NCBI GenBank assembly: GCA_036501185.1
Contig: DASYAU010000083.1
Location: forward strand, 1 to 60,991
Direction of reading: 5' to 3'
Length of the DNA stretch: 60,991 bases
DNA from: Korobacter sp036501185
GTDB taxonomy: Bacteria > Acidobacteriota > Terriglobia > Terriglobales > Acidobacteriaceae
Shown: positions 26,009 to 34,975 of the stretch, in pieces
Numbering within the stretch: position 1 is the stretch's first letter
Layout: every line of letters starts with the position of its first letter
The notes under the pieces: model-generated
Databases searched by the model: none
The model's input: the letters and a program-made list of their open reading frames with translations, nothing else
Told to the model about the DNA's origin: nothing
Program-made: the position numbers and the translations under genes

Positions 26009-29000
26009 ATGAAAACAGTTCTCGGCACGTTGCTCGCCTTATGCGCCTTCCTTGTCCTGGCGTGGTTCGTGGGATCGTGGCTACATCTCGCCGGCGCAAG
26101 TCTCTGGATCTTGCGCGGAGGGCTGGCGTTTATCGGCATCGTCGCCGCTGCCAGCATTTTGTTCTTCGTGCTGCGTGGACAAGGGAAGTCCGCCGGACCG
26201 AGCGCCTCCGACTCTGATATCGATGTGCTCGTCGCGAACGCGGTAAAGCGACTGGAGAATTCGCCACTTCCGCAGAAGCACTCGCTTGATGCACTCACCA
26301 CCGTCTTTTTGCTCGGCGACTCCGGGTCCACGAAAACCTCGGTCGTCATGAACGCCGGACTCGAGCCAGAGCTGCTCGCCGGTCAGATCTACCAGGACAC
26401 CACGGTCGTACCCACACAAATCGCTAACCTGCTCTTCAACAAGCAGGCCCTGTTCGTGGATGTCGGCGGCCCGATGATGGCGCAGCAGCCGCGCTGGCAG
26501 CAGTTACTTCGCCGCCTGCAGCGAGGGAAATTCACCAGTGCCTTCGGCGGGTCCGCGCAACCGTTGCGCGCTGCCGTGGTTTGTTTCTCGTGCGAAGAAT
26601 TCCTCCAGCCCGGAGCGAACGAGCGCGCTCTTGCCTCGGCACGCAAGCTCGCAATGCGATTGCAGGAGCTATCCCGCACCATCGGCATAAGCTTCCCAGT
26701 CTACGTTCTCTTTACCAAGACCGACCGCGTCCCGTTCTTCCTCGACTTCTTCAAGAACCTCACGCGCGACGAAGCCACGCTGCCGGTCGGTGTGACCCTT
26801 CCGCTCAATATGCAGAGCGCGGGTGTGTACGCGGAAGAAGAAAATCGCCGGGTCAGCGCAAAATTCGACGAGCTGTTTTTCGCGCTCTCCGAAAAGCGCC
26901 TCGATCTTCTGCCTCGCGAATCCGAAGCGAACTCCTTGCCGACCGCTTACGAGTTCCCGCGTGAATTTCGCAAGCTGCGGAACTTGATCGTGCAGTTTCT
27001 GGTGGAACTCGGCCGGCCCAGCCAGCTGAGCGTGAATCCCTTCGTGCGCGGCTTCTATTTCGCCGGCGTGCGCCCGATCGTGGTGGAAGACATGCCGGGG
27101 CTTTCCATCGCCGCCGCCGCTCCATCCTCTCCAGAGCACGGTGCCACGCAGCTTTTCCACGCGGGACAGTTCGGGCAGCAGCAGCAAGTCGCCGCGCGCG
27201 TGCCAACTTCCCGCCGCGTGCCGCAGTGGATGTTTGTCACCCGCCTCTTTCATGACGTCATCCTGAAAGACCGCGCCGCGATGGCGACGAGTACCTTCTC
27301 CGTTCGCACCAGCATGGTTCGCCGAATCCTGCTCGGTTGCCTGATCTTCGTGTTCTTCGTCCTTGCCGTCGGATTCACCATTTCGTTTGCGTTGAACAAG
27401 CAACTCCACTCCGAGGTGCTGGCCGCCGCAAACGCAATCCGCAACGAAAGCGTGCCTACCGACAGCAACCCCACCATCGATCAGCTCCAGAAACTCGATC
27501 GCCTCCGCCAGGACCTGCTCACCCTCCAGCAGTACAAGAAAAACGGCGCGCCGTTCAGCATGCGCTGGGGCCTTTACACCGGCGATGAATTACTCGATCC
27601 GGCTCGCAAGATCTATTTCAACCGCTTCAACAGCCTGCTCTTCGCGTCATCGCAGGGCTTGATCCTGAATTCCCTGGAGCGATTGCCCAACGCCCCAGGT
27701 CCACAGGACAACTACGAGACTCCCTATCGCCTGCTGAAGGCCTACCTCATCACCACAACCAATCATGAGAAGTCCACGGTGGACTTCCTCTCCCCTGTGC
27801 TTTACGACGCATGGGCCCACGGCCGTACCGTCGACGACAACGCCGCGCAGCTCATCAAGAAGCAGTTCGATTTCTATAGCTCGGAATTGCTCGCGGCCAA
27901 CCCCTATAGCTCCGCCGGCAATGATCAGGCGATTGCCCACGCACGCTCGTACCTGTCGCAGTTCCAGGCGATTGAGCGAATTTACCGCTCGATGCTGGAA
28001 CAGGCTTCGAAAAACTCGCCGACGATCACCTTTGAGCGAGATGTTGTACGCGCATCGAAGTCGGTGGATGGCGCGTTCTCTGCGAAGGGCTACGCCGCCA
28101 TGCAGGACGCGATCTCCAATCACCGCTTCATGACTGGCGAAGAGTGGGTCCTGGGCCCGATCACTGCGAACTTCGACGCCGTCCAACTCGAGCAGCAACT
28201 GCGCCAGCGCTACCACGACGACTTCCTCAACAAGTGGCGTGAATTCCTTCGCAGCTCATCGGTGTCGCGCTATCGCGACGTCCACGATGCGGTGAACAAG
28301 CTTGGCATTCTTTCTGCCAACCGCTCCCCGCTGCTTGAGTTGATCAAGGTAATTTCCACCAACACGGCGACCGCCGGAGATGCCGCTCAAGTCTTCCAGC
28401 CCGCCCAGTCTGTCGTCCCGCCGGGGAATGGCGACACGCTGGTTGGCGGCTCGAACCAGGGATATTTGCAGGGTCTCGTCGGCCTTCAGATTTCGTTGCA
28501 GCAGTTGGCAGCGGCCGGAATCCAGGACCAGAATGCCTTGGCGCAGGTGCGCAGCAACAGTGCCACCGCTACGACGACCACGATCAACATGGCGAACAAT
28601 TTCCGTCCCGACAACGGCGGAGATATTGATCAAGTGGTTAAGAATTTGCTCCTCGCTCCCATTCGCAATGCCGACAGCATCGTGAACGCGATGGGGCCCG
28701 CCGAACTTAACGGGCAGGGAAAGGCTCTCTGCGCCAGCTTCCGGCAGTTCGCGAATTTATATCCGTTTAACCCGAATGCCACACAGGAAGCCAACATCCA
28801 GGACGTGAACCGCTTCTTCGGTGCCGGTGGAGTGCTCAGTGCGTTCTACGACCAGAACCTGAAGAATTTCGTGCAGCGCCAGGGCAGCGATTACCTCCCG
28901 AATCCTTCGGGCAGCATTCACATCAACGCGGCATTCCTTACGTTCTTCACGCACGCGATGCGGTTCTCCGAAGCCGCGTACGGCGGAACCTCGCAACCGC

Positions 29001-29398
29001 AATTGCACTTCACCATGCGGCCGGCCTCGGTCGATGGTCTCGATAACGTGTCGCTCGAGCTCACCGGTCAGAAAGTCGTCTCCCCAGGCTCGGCGGTCAC
29101 GTTCACCTGGCGAGCCAGCGATCTCGATCACATCACGATGACCGGTAACTCGAATATCACCCTAGTCAGTTATCCCGGGGCGTGGTCGGTATTCCACTTC
29201 TTCTACGAGGCGGACCACACCGAGGCGCACGGGAACGTGTACACGTCAGTTTGGATCCCGAAAACCAGTGGCCAGCCCATGAAGATCGGCGGAAAAAACG
29301 TGACGGTGCGATACGACGTGGATATGCAAGGCGCCGCCCCCATTTTGCAGAAAGGGTACCTGCAGGGAATGCGCTGCGTCGCGGAAGTCGCACATTAA
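26009..29398 (+). CDS. tssM: T6SS membrane-complex protein TssM (IcmF)
   Basis: A 1129-residue TssM. Two N-terminal membrane helices (about 2-23 and 36-56) are followed by the cytoplasmic NTPase-like domain, with a Walker A-like segment GDSGSTKT at 103-110, VDVGGPMM, and VYVLFTKTDRVPFF (the TKxD GTPase-type motif). A third helix (about 437-460) leads to the large periplasmic part (DUF1215/TssM C-terminal type). The residue before the Walker lysine is Thr instead of the usual Gly, so ATP/GTP binding may be altered. It is last in tssK2-L-M and is followed by a strong terminator at 29447-29476. Confidence 0.95.
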   Translation: MKTVLGTLLALCAFLVLAWFVGSWLHLAGASLWILRGGLAFIGIVAAASILFFVLRGQGKSAGPSASDSDIDVLVANAVKRLENSPLPQKHSLDALTTVFLLGDSGSTKTSVVMNAGLEPELLAGQIYQDTTVVPTQIANLLFNKQALFVDVGGPMMAQQPRWQQLLRRLQRGKFTSAFGGSAQPLRAAVVCFSCEEFLQPGANERALASARKLAMRLQELSRTIGISFPVYVLFTKTDRVPFFLDFFKNLTRDEATLPVGVTLPLNMQSAGVYAEEENRRVSAKFDELFFALSEKRLDLLPRESEANSLPTAYEFPREFRKLRNLIVQFLVELGRPSQLSVNPFVRGFYFAGVRPIVVEDMPGLSIAAAAPSSPEHGATQLFHAGQFGQQQQVAARVPTSRRVPQWMFVTRLFHDVILKDRAAMATSTFSVRTSMVRRILLGCLIFVFFVLAVGFTISFALNKQLHSEVLAAANAIRNESVPTDSNPTIDQLQKLDRLRQDLLTLQQYKKNGAPFSMRWGLYTGDELLDPARKIYFNRFNSLLFASSQGLILNSLERLPNAPGPQDNYETPYRLLKAYLITTTNHEKSTVDFLSPVLYDAWAHGRTVDDNAAQLIKKQFDFYSSELLAANPYSSAGNDQAIAHARSYLSQFQAIERIYRSMLEQASKNSPTITFERDVVRASKSVDGAFSAKGYAAMQDAISNHRFMTGEEWVLGPITANFDAVQLEQQLRQRYHDDFLNKWREFLRSSSVSRYRDVHDAVNKLGILSANRSPLLELIKVISTNTATAGDAAQVFQPAQSVVPPGNGDTLVGGSNQGYLQGLVGLQISLQQLAAAGIQDQNALAQVRSNSATATTTTINMANNFRPDNGGDIDQVVKNLLLAPIRNADSIVNAMGPAELNGQGKALCASFRQFANLYPFNPNATQEANIQDVNRFFGAGGVLSAFYDQNLKNFVQRQGSDYLPNPSGSIHINAAFLTFFTHAMRFSEAAYGGTSQPQLHFTMRPASVDGLDNVSLELTGQKVVSPGSAVTFTWRASDLDHITMTGNSNITLVSYPGAWSVFHFFYEADHTEAHGNVYTSVWIPKTSGQPMKIGGKNVTVRYDVDMQGAAPILQKGYLQGMRCVAEVAH

Positions 29399-29446
29399 TC
29401 GGGACTAGGGCATGGCCTAGGGTTCCCACTTGGAAGGTGGCCCACG

Positions 29447-29476
29447 GCCGCGCTCTTGGCGAGCGCGGCTTTTTTT
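29447..29476 (+). terminator. Rho-independent terminator after tssM
   Basis: A perfect nine-base-pair stem (GCCGCGCTC at 29447-29455 with GAGCGCGGC at 29461-29469), a five-base loop, then seven T (29470-29476). It ends the tssK2-tssL-tssM transcript. It occupies the first part of the 356-base gap 29399-29754; the rest of the gap holds the promoter at 29500-29528 and no gene. Confidence 0.9.
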
Positions 29477-29499
29477 CTGGGAATTTCTGCATCCCTTGC

Positions 29500-29528
29500 T
29501 TGACCGTGGAGAGTACCCGAAGCATAAT
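29500..29528 (+). promoter_or_regulatory. Predicted sigma70-type promoter for CsgG-like gene
   Basis: TTGACC (29500-29505) and CATAAT (29523-29528) lie 17 bases apart, just downstream of the tssM terminator and pointing at the CsgG-like gene at 29755. The leader would be about 220 nt. Its -10 and spacing match the promoter of the minus-strand T6SS operon, so the two units may be expressed together. Confidence 0.55.
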
Positions 29529-29754
29529 CTCCGCGCACCGACCCTGTTCCGCTTTGGCTAGTTCAGCGAAATACGTTTAGACGTGGAATTCGCCCCGGCT
29601 CAAACGCATTGAATCGCTGGTCTGCAGCTCACAACGCTTCTCTTCATCGCATCGATCCGCTCTCTGATGAGATTGCTCGAAGAACGGACGAACTTTGGGA
29701 GAGCCGCAGCGCACGTGGTGCACGAAATTGTTTCGACACCGAAAGGAGTTCGTC

Positions 29755-30750
29755 ATGTCGCGGTTGGCAGCCTTCTTCGTTACTGTTCTCCTGCTCTGTT
29801 CTTTTGCGTTTCCCCAGGCCGCTCCCGGGCCGACCGTTCGAAAAAAGCGCGTCGCGATCATGAGTTTCGACTATGGAACGGTGATGACTTCGGTGCAGGC
29901 TGTGTTCGGCTCGAACCAGGACGTCGGCAAGGGCATCTCAGACTTGCTCGTCACGAAGTTAGTGAATGACGGAGATTATTCCGTCATCGAGCGCGCCATG
30001 CTCGACAAAATCCTCGCCGAGCAGAACTTCTCCAACAGCGATCGGGCGGACTCCAACTCCGCCGCCAAGATCGGCCGCATTCTGGGTGTCGACGCGATCA
30101 TCACCGGCTCTATTACTCAGTTCGGTCGCGATGACCATAACACCACCATCGGCGGCGGCGGCGTGGCCGCGGTCACCGGTCGTTATGGGTTCGGTGGCAT
30201 TTCCAAGAAGGAAGCGAAAGCCGTGGTTGCCGTCACGGCGCGCTTGATCGACGTGAACACCGCTGAAATCCTCGCCTCCGTTGAAGGTACTGGCGAATCC
30301 AAGCGCGGTGGCACTTCGCTGGTTGGCGCCGGTGGTAGCGGTTGGAGCGGCGGCGGTGGCGGCCTCGATATGGGCAGCTCGAACTTCGGCAGCACCATCC
30401 TCGGCGAGGCAGTACACCAGGCGGTCGACAACCTGGGCGCCGCCCTCGATGCCAAGGCAGCATCCCTGCCGGAACACAAAGTCATCGTTGCCGGCGTGGT
30501 CGCGGATGTCTCCGGCGGCATGGTCGTGCTGAACGTAGGCAGCCGCGCCGGACTGAAGGTTGGCGATGTGCTGGAAGTAAGCCGCCCGACCAAGACCATC
30601 AAAGATCCAACCACCGGAAAGGTGCTGCGCACCCTTGCTGACAAGATTGGCACGGCGACAGTCACCGACGTCGATGAAGGATCGGCCACCGCTAATTTTT
30701 CAGGCAGTGGCGCTCCCAAAGTTGGCGACACCATTAAGACCCAAGAATAG
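29755..30750 (+). CDS. Exported CsgG/FlgT-like protein
   Basis: A 331-residue protein with an N-terminal signal peptide (hydrophobic stretch, then PQAAPGP; no convincing lipobox). Residues about 28-215 form a CsgG-type domain: KRVAIMSFDYG, SDLLVTKLVNDGDYSVIERAMLDKILAEQ, and ILGVDAIITGSITQFGRD, then VVAVTARLIDVNTAEILASVEG. A glycine-rich loop follows, and the C-terminal ~85 residues resemble an SH3-like FlgT C-terminal domain (VVLNVGSRAGLKVGDVLEVSR). CsgG relatives act in the periplasm or as outer-membrane pores. The ATG at 29755 has AAAGGAG upstream. It lies between tssM and the kinase; its role is unknown. Confidence 0.85.
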   Translation: MSRLAAFFVTVLLLCSFAFPQAAPGPTVRKKRVAIMSFDYGTVMTSVQAVFGSNQDVGKGISDLLVTKLVNDGDYSVIERAMLDKILAEQNFSNSDRADSNSAAKIGRILGVDAIITGSITQFGRDDHNTTIGGGGVAAVTGRYGFGGISKKEAKAVVAVTARLIDVNTAEILASVEGTGESKRGGTSLVGAGGSGWSGGGGGLDMGSSNFGSTILGEAVHQAVDNLGAALDAKAASLPEHKVIVAGVVADVSGGMVVLNVGSRAGLKVGDVLEVSRPTKTIKDPTTGKVLRTLADKIGTATVTDVDEGSATANFSGSGAPKVGDTIKTQE

Positions 30751-30819
30751 CGGCGCGGCCGGGCTGGGCAGCGTCCACCAGATTGAAGCGGGGTTACGTC
30801 CCCACGAAGGAGTTCTCAC

Positions 30820-32487
30820 ATGAGTGATGAGATTTCCAATCGCGTAGGCGATTACGAAATACTCGAATTCATCGGCGCCGGCGGTATGGGCAAGGTGTTC
30901 AAGGTCCGCAACGTCATCAGCGATCGTGTGGAAGCGATGAAGGTGTTGCTGCCGGAATTGACCGCGCAAGAAGATCTCATCAAGCGCTTCCTGCACGAGA
31001 TCAAAATGCTCGCCACGCTCGAGCATCCGAACATCGCCTCATTGCACACCGCCCTCACCATCCAGGGGCAGTTTGTCATGGTGATGGAGTACGTGGAAGG
31101 TACAACCATCGCCAAGCTGATGGAGTCCGGCCCGATTCCCGTCGGCAAGGCGATCAACTATACCGAGCAGGTCCTCTCGGCGCTTAGCTACGCGCACAGC
31201 AAGGGCATCATCCACCGCGACATCAAGCCGGCGAACATGATGCTCACGCCCGACGGCACCATCAAGTTGATGGACTTTGGCATCGCTCGTTCCAAGGGCG
31301 AAACTTCCATGACGATGGTCGGCACCACTCTCGGGTCGCTCTATTACATGTCGCCGGAACAGGTGAAGGGTGAGCCCATCGACGGCCGCTCCGACCTGTA
31401 CGCCCTGGGCATTTCGTTGTACGAAATGGTCACCGGGCACAAGCCGTTTGAGACCGGAACCGACTATTCGATCATGGCTGCGCACCTGAAAGAGCCACCC
31501 AAGCCGCCGATCGAAATTCGTCCCGATCTTCCTGCAGCGCTGAACGAGATCATCCTCATGGCCGTGGCAAAAGACCCGGCCGCGCGTTTCCAGACGCCCG
31601 ATGCGATGCGGCGTGCCCTCGGCAATTTGAGTGGATCCGCCTCTTACGAAACCAAGCAGCCGATGGCGGTTCCCGGCGCGTCCGCTCCCGCAGGTGCTGG
31701 CACGGCGGCGTTCGCCGCAGCTCCGGTCCCGATGCCTACCTCGGTGCCTTCCATGCCCGCCATGGCCGCCAGCGCCCCGACGCCGCAGCCTGCGCCTACT
31801 TCCGGCTACGTTCCCATGCCGCAAGCCCCGCGCAGTGGACATCGTGGCCTCTACATGACGCTCGGCGCTGTAATCGTGCTGATCGGGTTGGTAGCTGCCG
31901 GCCTGTACCTGCCGAAGCTCTACAAGACCCATGCGGGCGAAGACAAAGCCGCAACGCCAATCTCACAACCCGCTTCGACGCCTGCCGCCACACCGGCAAC
32001 TACGCCGGACAATTCAGCCGCGGCTCCGGCGCCTGCACCGGATACGACAAGCGCAGCTCCTCCCGCCGATGAAACCGCGCAGCCGGCTGCACCTACACCT
32101 ACCGAAACTCCCGCGGTCGCGAAGAAAGGCACGCGCGGCAACGTGGGCGCCGGTTCGGCCGCGGACTACGGCGCGGCGCAGCGAGCTGCCCAGGAAGCAG
32201 CACAGCGTGCGGCTGACGAGCGAGCTCTGCGACAGGTCGAAGAAGAGACCCGCCTGTTGACCACGCGCATGGCTTCGGTCGACTCCTCGATCGCAACCAT
32301 GCGGCATCAACAGGAACAGGCCGGCTATGGGCTGCGCGGCGATATCGCTTCCACCCAGGACCGGCTGCACATGAACATGAACCGTCTCGACGCAGCGATC
32401 CGTAACCAGGACCTGAAATCGGCACGTCACTTGCAGGAACTGTGCGATCGCGACGCCGCAACGCTCGAGAGCTTCCTCGGCCGTTAA
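30820..32487 (+). CDS. Transmembrane Ser/Thr protein kinase (PknB/PpkA type)
   Basis: A 555-residue Hanks-type kinase. Catalytic domain at about 12-270: Gly loop GAGGMGKV (19-26), ATP-anchoring Lys41, catalytic HRDIKPANMM, DFG in KLMDFGIARSK, and SPEQ in place of APE. A Pro/Ala linker precedes one membrane helix (about 342-366). The outer region is Pro/Ala-rich, then an Ala/Glu-rich coiled-coil-like segment (about 445-500) and a C-terminal helical end. No PASTA or FHA domain is visible. Substrates may include the threonine-repeat protein (21614-23671), and the PP2C at 2749 could reverse it; both are inferred from the locus. ATG with AAGGAG upstream. Confidence 0.93.
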   Translation: MSDEISNRVGDYEILEFIGAGGMGKVFKVRNVISDRVEAMKVLLPELTAQEDLIKRFLHEIKMLATLEHPNIASLHTALTIQGQFVMVMEYVEGTTIAKLMESGPIPVGKAINYTEQVLSALSYAHSKGIIHRDIKPANMMLTPDGTIKLMDFGIARSKGETSMTMVGTTLGSLYYMSPEQVKGEPIDGRSDLYALGISLYEMVTGHKPFETGTDYSIMAAHLKEPPKPPIEIRPDLPAALNEIILMAVAKDPAARFQTPDAMRRALGNLSGSASYETKQPMAVPGASAPAGAGTAAFAAAPVPMPTSVPSMPAMAASAPTPQPAPTSGYVPMPQAPRSGHRGLYMTLGAVIVLIGLVAAGLYLPKLYKTHAGEDKAATPISQPASTPAATPATTPDNSAAAPAPAPDTTSAAPPADETAQPAAPTPTETPAVAKKGTRGNVGAGSAADYGAAQRAAQEAAQRAADERALRQVEEETRLLTTRMASVDSSIATMRHQQEQAGYGLRGDIASTQDRLHMNMNRLDAAIRNQDLKSARHLQELCDRDAATLESFLGR

Positions 32488-32506
32488 TTCCACCCAAAAA
32501 ATTTTA

Positions 32507-32534
32507 GGGCGCGAGGTTTAACTCGCGCCCTTTT
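32507..32534. terminator. Bidirectional terminator between convergent kinase and membrane-protein genes
   Basis: Nine-base-pair perfect stem (GGGCGCGAG at 32507-32515 with CTCGCGCCC at 32522-32530), six-base loop, then TTTT on the plus strand and an AAAATTTT run on the other side. It lies between the two convergent genes and can stop both. Confidence 0.85.
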
Positions 32535-32555
32535 GTATTGCGGAGCGATTTCCTG

Positions 32556-33815
32556 CTACTGAAGATCCATTTCCGTATAGTTCGTTGGCACCCCACTCAC
32601 CAACTTGCCGGCGCTTAGGTAATAAATCTGCGCGACGTTCGTATCGCCATCCCGGCGGATAATCATGAATCCATCGCCGTCCGATTGGGTAGATCCGGGA
32701 GGAGCCGCCCACGCAATGCCCTGCAAACTCTCCTGTTTGAGCGGGATAACCGCGAGGATGTTTTTGAACTTACCGTCAAAAATATCCCGTCCCTGGGAAA
32801 TCAGCGCCACTCGCCAAGTGTCTTGCTGGGAGGGGTCCTTGCTCACCAGGGCATACCCGACCCCCACAACCTCTCGGCCCTCGGCGTTGACGGAGAAACG
32901 GGCGGAGACGTGCTTGCCGCTGCGATCGAGCCACTCCACAGTGGAGCTGTCGAAATCATTCGCGGTTGCCAAACGCCAATCGTTACTCGAAGGTAGATTC
33001 AACAACTCCGACTGGGATAGCGTGGTAGTGCTGGCAACCGGATCCGACGTAGCGGCGGTTCCCTCGCTGCCATAATGTCGCACCGCCGATACTACTTCGA
33101 CTCCGCCACCGATCACCAGCAGCACCAACGCAACTCTCGCCACGATATAGCGATCGGGCACATAAATCTTGTTCTTCGATTTTGGCAGGTTGGAAATCGC
33201 GCCCACTCGCACGGCAATCTCCGCCAAGGACCCCATGTGGTTGAGCAAATGCTTGAAAGGGTCCGGTTGCGGCAACGACTGCTCGCTCATCTCCAAGCTT
33301 CCTTTGGAGAGCGCCACCACGGTGTGGGGAGAGCAGCAAAGCTTTTTCAGTTCGCCGAAGGCGCGATCATCAGTCAGCAGCGCCATCGCATCGTTCGGAT
33401 TGTCCGTCCGAATCACGAATCGGTCGTCAAACCAGGCATCGCGCGTGGGGACTCGCGTGCGTCCTTCGGTGGATTTCGCTGATTTGTGGGTTACATACAG
33501 GTTTAACGCCGATGCCATCTTCATCCAGAGGACAACCTCTGGCGTATGTTCCGCGAATGAAAACCGCAGGACCGCCGGTATACCTCGATAGAACCCGTTT
33601 ACCACGAGGTCGGCACCGTCCCGGAATATGGTGCCGCCCAGCTCTTTTGCGATACCCTTCGCCCCCGATTTAAGTGAGCGATAGCCCCGGAAAAGAATGG
33701 CTTCGCGTACCAGCACCAACACGCAGCCAATGGCGGTCACCACTGCCAGGATGTCGAAAACGATTAGCAGGGGATGTTGGTTCAGTAACTGTTTGAAAAC
33801 TCCCTCAATCTGCAT
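32556..33815 (-). CDS. Membrane protein of unknown function
   Basis: A 419-residue protein I do not recognise. One N-terminal membrane helix (about 17-38: LIVFDILAVVTAIGCVLVLV) and a second near 225-242 bracket a cytoplasmic region (about 45-220), leaving the C-terminal ~170 residues outside. The outer part is beta-rich (DWRLATANDFDSSTVEWLD; GKHVSARFSVNAEGREVVG). No enzyme motif is visible. It stands alone between the kinase terminator and the pilin operon. Ends at 32556. Confidence 0.75.
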   Translation of the reverse strand: MQIEGVFKQLLNQHPLLIVFDILAVVTAIGCVLVLVREAILFRGYRSLKSGAKGIAKELGGTIFRDGADLVVNGFYRGIPAVLRFSFAEHTPEVVLWMKMASALNLYVTHKSAKSTEGRTRVPTRDAWFDDRFVIRTDNPNDAMALLTDDRAFGELKKLCCSPHTVVALSKGSLEMSEQSLPQPDPFKHLLNHMGSLAEIAVRVGAISNLPKSKNKIYVPDRYIVARVALVLLVIGGGVEVVSAVRHYGSEGTAATSDPVASTTTLSQSELLNLPSSNDWRLATANDFDSSTVEWLDRSGKHVSARFSVNAEGREVVGVGYALVSKDPSQQDTWRVALISQGRDIFDGKFKNILAVIPLKQESLQGIAWAAPPGSTQSDGDGFMIIRRDGDTNVAQIYYLSAGKLVSGVPTNYTEMDLQ

Positions 33816-34318
33816 AGTTCCACATCCGCGTCGGCAGCGAAATGTCCGACGCCATCAGTCTCGGTGGGTCAGCTTTAACTGCAATGTTTATAAGAAAGGC
33901 CCGTCGAACACAAGCAATATTGCAGATTTGGTGTGCACTGCCGTCGCTTATGCTGTCACGATTTCGGTTCGGCTCGAAGGTTCCCTATTGGTAATCATCG
34001 CTTGCCAATTTCAGCACGAAAAAAGCTGAATTTCGTTGTCCGTCCAGAGTTCCTCATTATATCGTTCCATTCACCCGCAGGCGGCATGTAGACGCGCCGG
34101 ATGCGTACCGGCACGGTCTTTAACTTTCGTGGTATCGCTTCGCCGGCAGCAAGTTTCCCCATTACCCCAATCAGGCGTCGTTTCGAATGCAAGCTGTGTC
34201 CTCGCATGTTGAGGGGGATTACTGTTAAGTCAACATTACTGAAGTGACCTTGTTGCTACGGCTAATCGTGAAAGAAAATCAACCCTACCTATCCACAGGC
34301 TCGAGAAAGCGAATTCCC
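33816..34318. other. Intergenic region between membrane protein and pilin operon
   Basis: Over 500 bases without a supported gene. It must contain the divergent promoters for the membrane-protein gene and the pilin operon. A 70-codon minus-strand frame (33995-34207) has no ribosome binding site or recognisable sequence and is not called. No strong hairpin, repeat or consensus promoter stands out. Confidence 0.5.
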
Positions 34319-34975
34319 ATGAAGGTTGAGCGCCAGTCGCATCGTTATGCCCATCGCCAAGGCGGTTTCTCGCTTGTCGAGTTGGTCATTGTGATTGCAG
34401 TCGGGCTCATCCTCGCCGCGATGGCCATACCGGCGGCGATGAACATGATCCATATGTTTCGCTTACGTAACGCGTGTTCCCAGTTCTCTTCGCTTGTGCA
34501 GCAAGGACGAAGCCGTGCGGTGCGCGACAGCACGTATTACACGGTTCGCTACGTTTCGAGTACGCCGATTACCCAGGCCTACGTCGACGTGAATAAGAAC
34601 AGCGCGCTCGATGCCGCTTGCAGCGGGACCACCGACTGCGATCCGCAAGTCTCCTGGGCTCCCGAAGTTAAGCCTGAGGCCGCCACCAACGCTCCCAGTA
34701 CATCGGCCCTGCAATCGGCTTGGCTACCAACCACTACCGGTGTCACGGTCGACGACGGGAACACCAGCTCGACGTCGATCACCTTCAGCCCCATGGGGCT
34801 GCCGTGCGTGGTGAATTCCACAACTTCCACCTGCAACACCGCGAGCAGTAGCACGTTTACGGCTTATTGGATGTTCTTCGAAAATACAGTGACCGGCCAA
34901 TGGGAAGCGGTGACTGTGACCCCCGCCGGCAAGGTCCAAAAGTGGGCTTATTCCGGAAGTTGGAGCAAATTATGA
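34319..34975 (+). CDS. Type IV minor pilin/pseudopilin, FimT/GspH-like
   Basis: A 218-residue pseudopilin. A positively charged leader ends in GG before FSLVELVIVIAVGLILAAM, the class III signal with the conserved Glu at position 5 of the mature chain. Next comes the amphipathic helix (MFRLRNACSQFSSLVQQGRSRAVRDS), whose pattern is typical of GspH/FimT, then a beta-rich tail with few charges. It is first of four pilin genes; its stop overlaps the ATG of the next gene (ATGATG at 34972-34977). The ATG at 34319 places the leader at normal length. Confidence 0.88.
   Translation: MKVERQSHRYAHRQGGFSLVELVIVIAVGLILAAMAIPAAMNMIHMFRLRNACSQFSSLVQQGRSRAVRDSTYYTVRYVSSTPITQAYVDVNKNSALDAACSGTTDCDPQVSWAPEVKPEAATNAPSTSALQSAWLPTTTGVTVDDGNTSSTSITFSPMGLPCVVNSTTSTCNTASSSTFTAYWMFFENTVTGQWEAVTVTPAGKVQKWAYSGSWSKL

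Noticed and set aside
33995..34207. 70-codon minus-strand frame in the pilin spacer
   Set aside because: No ribosome binding site, no recognisable sequence, and no neighbour linkage.
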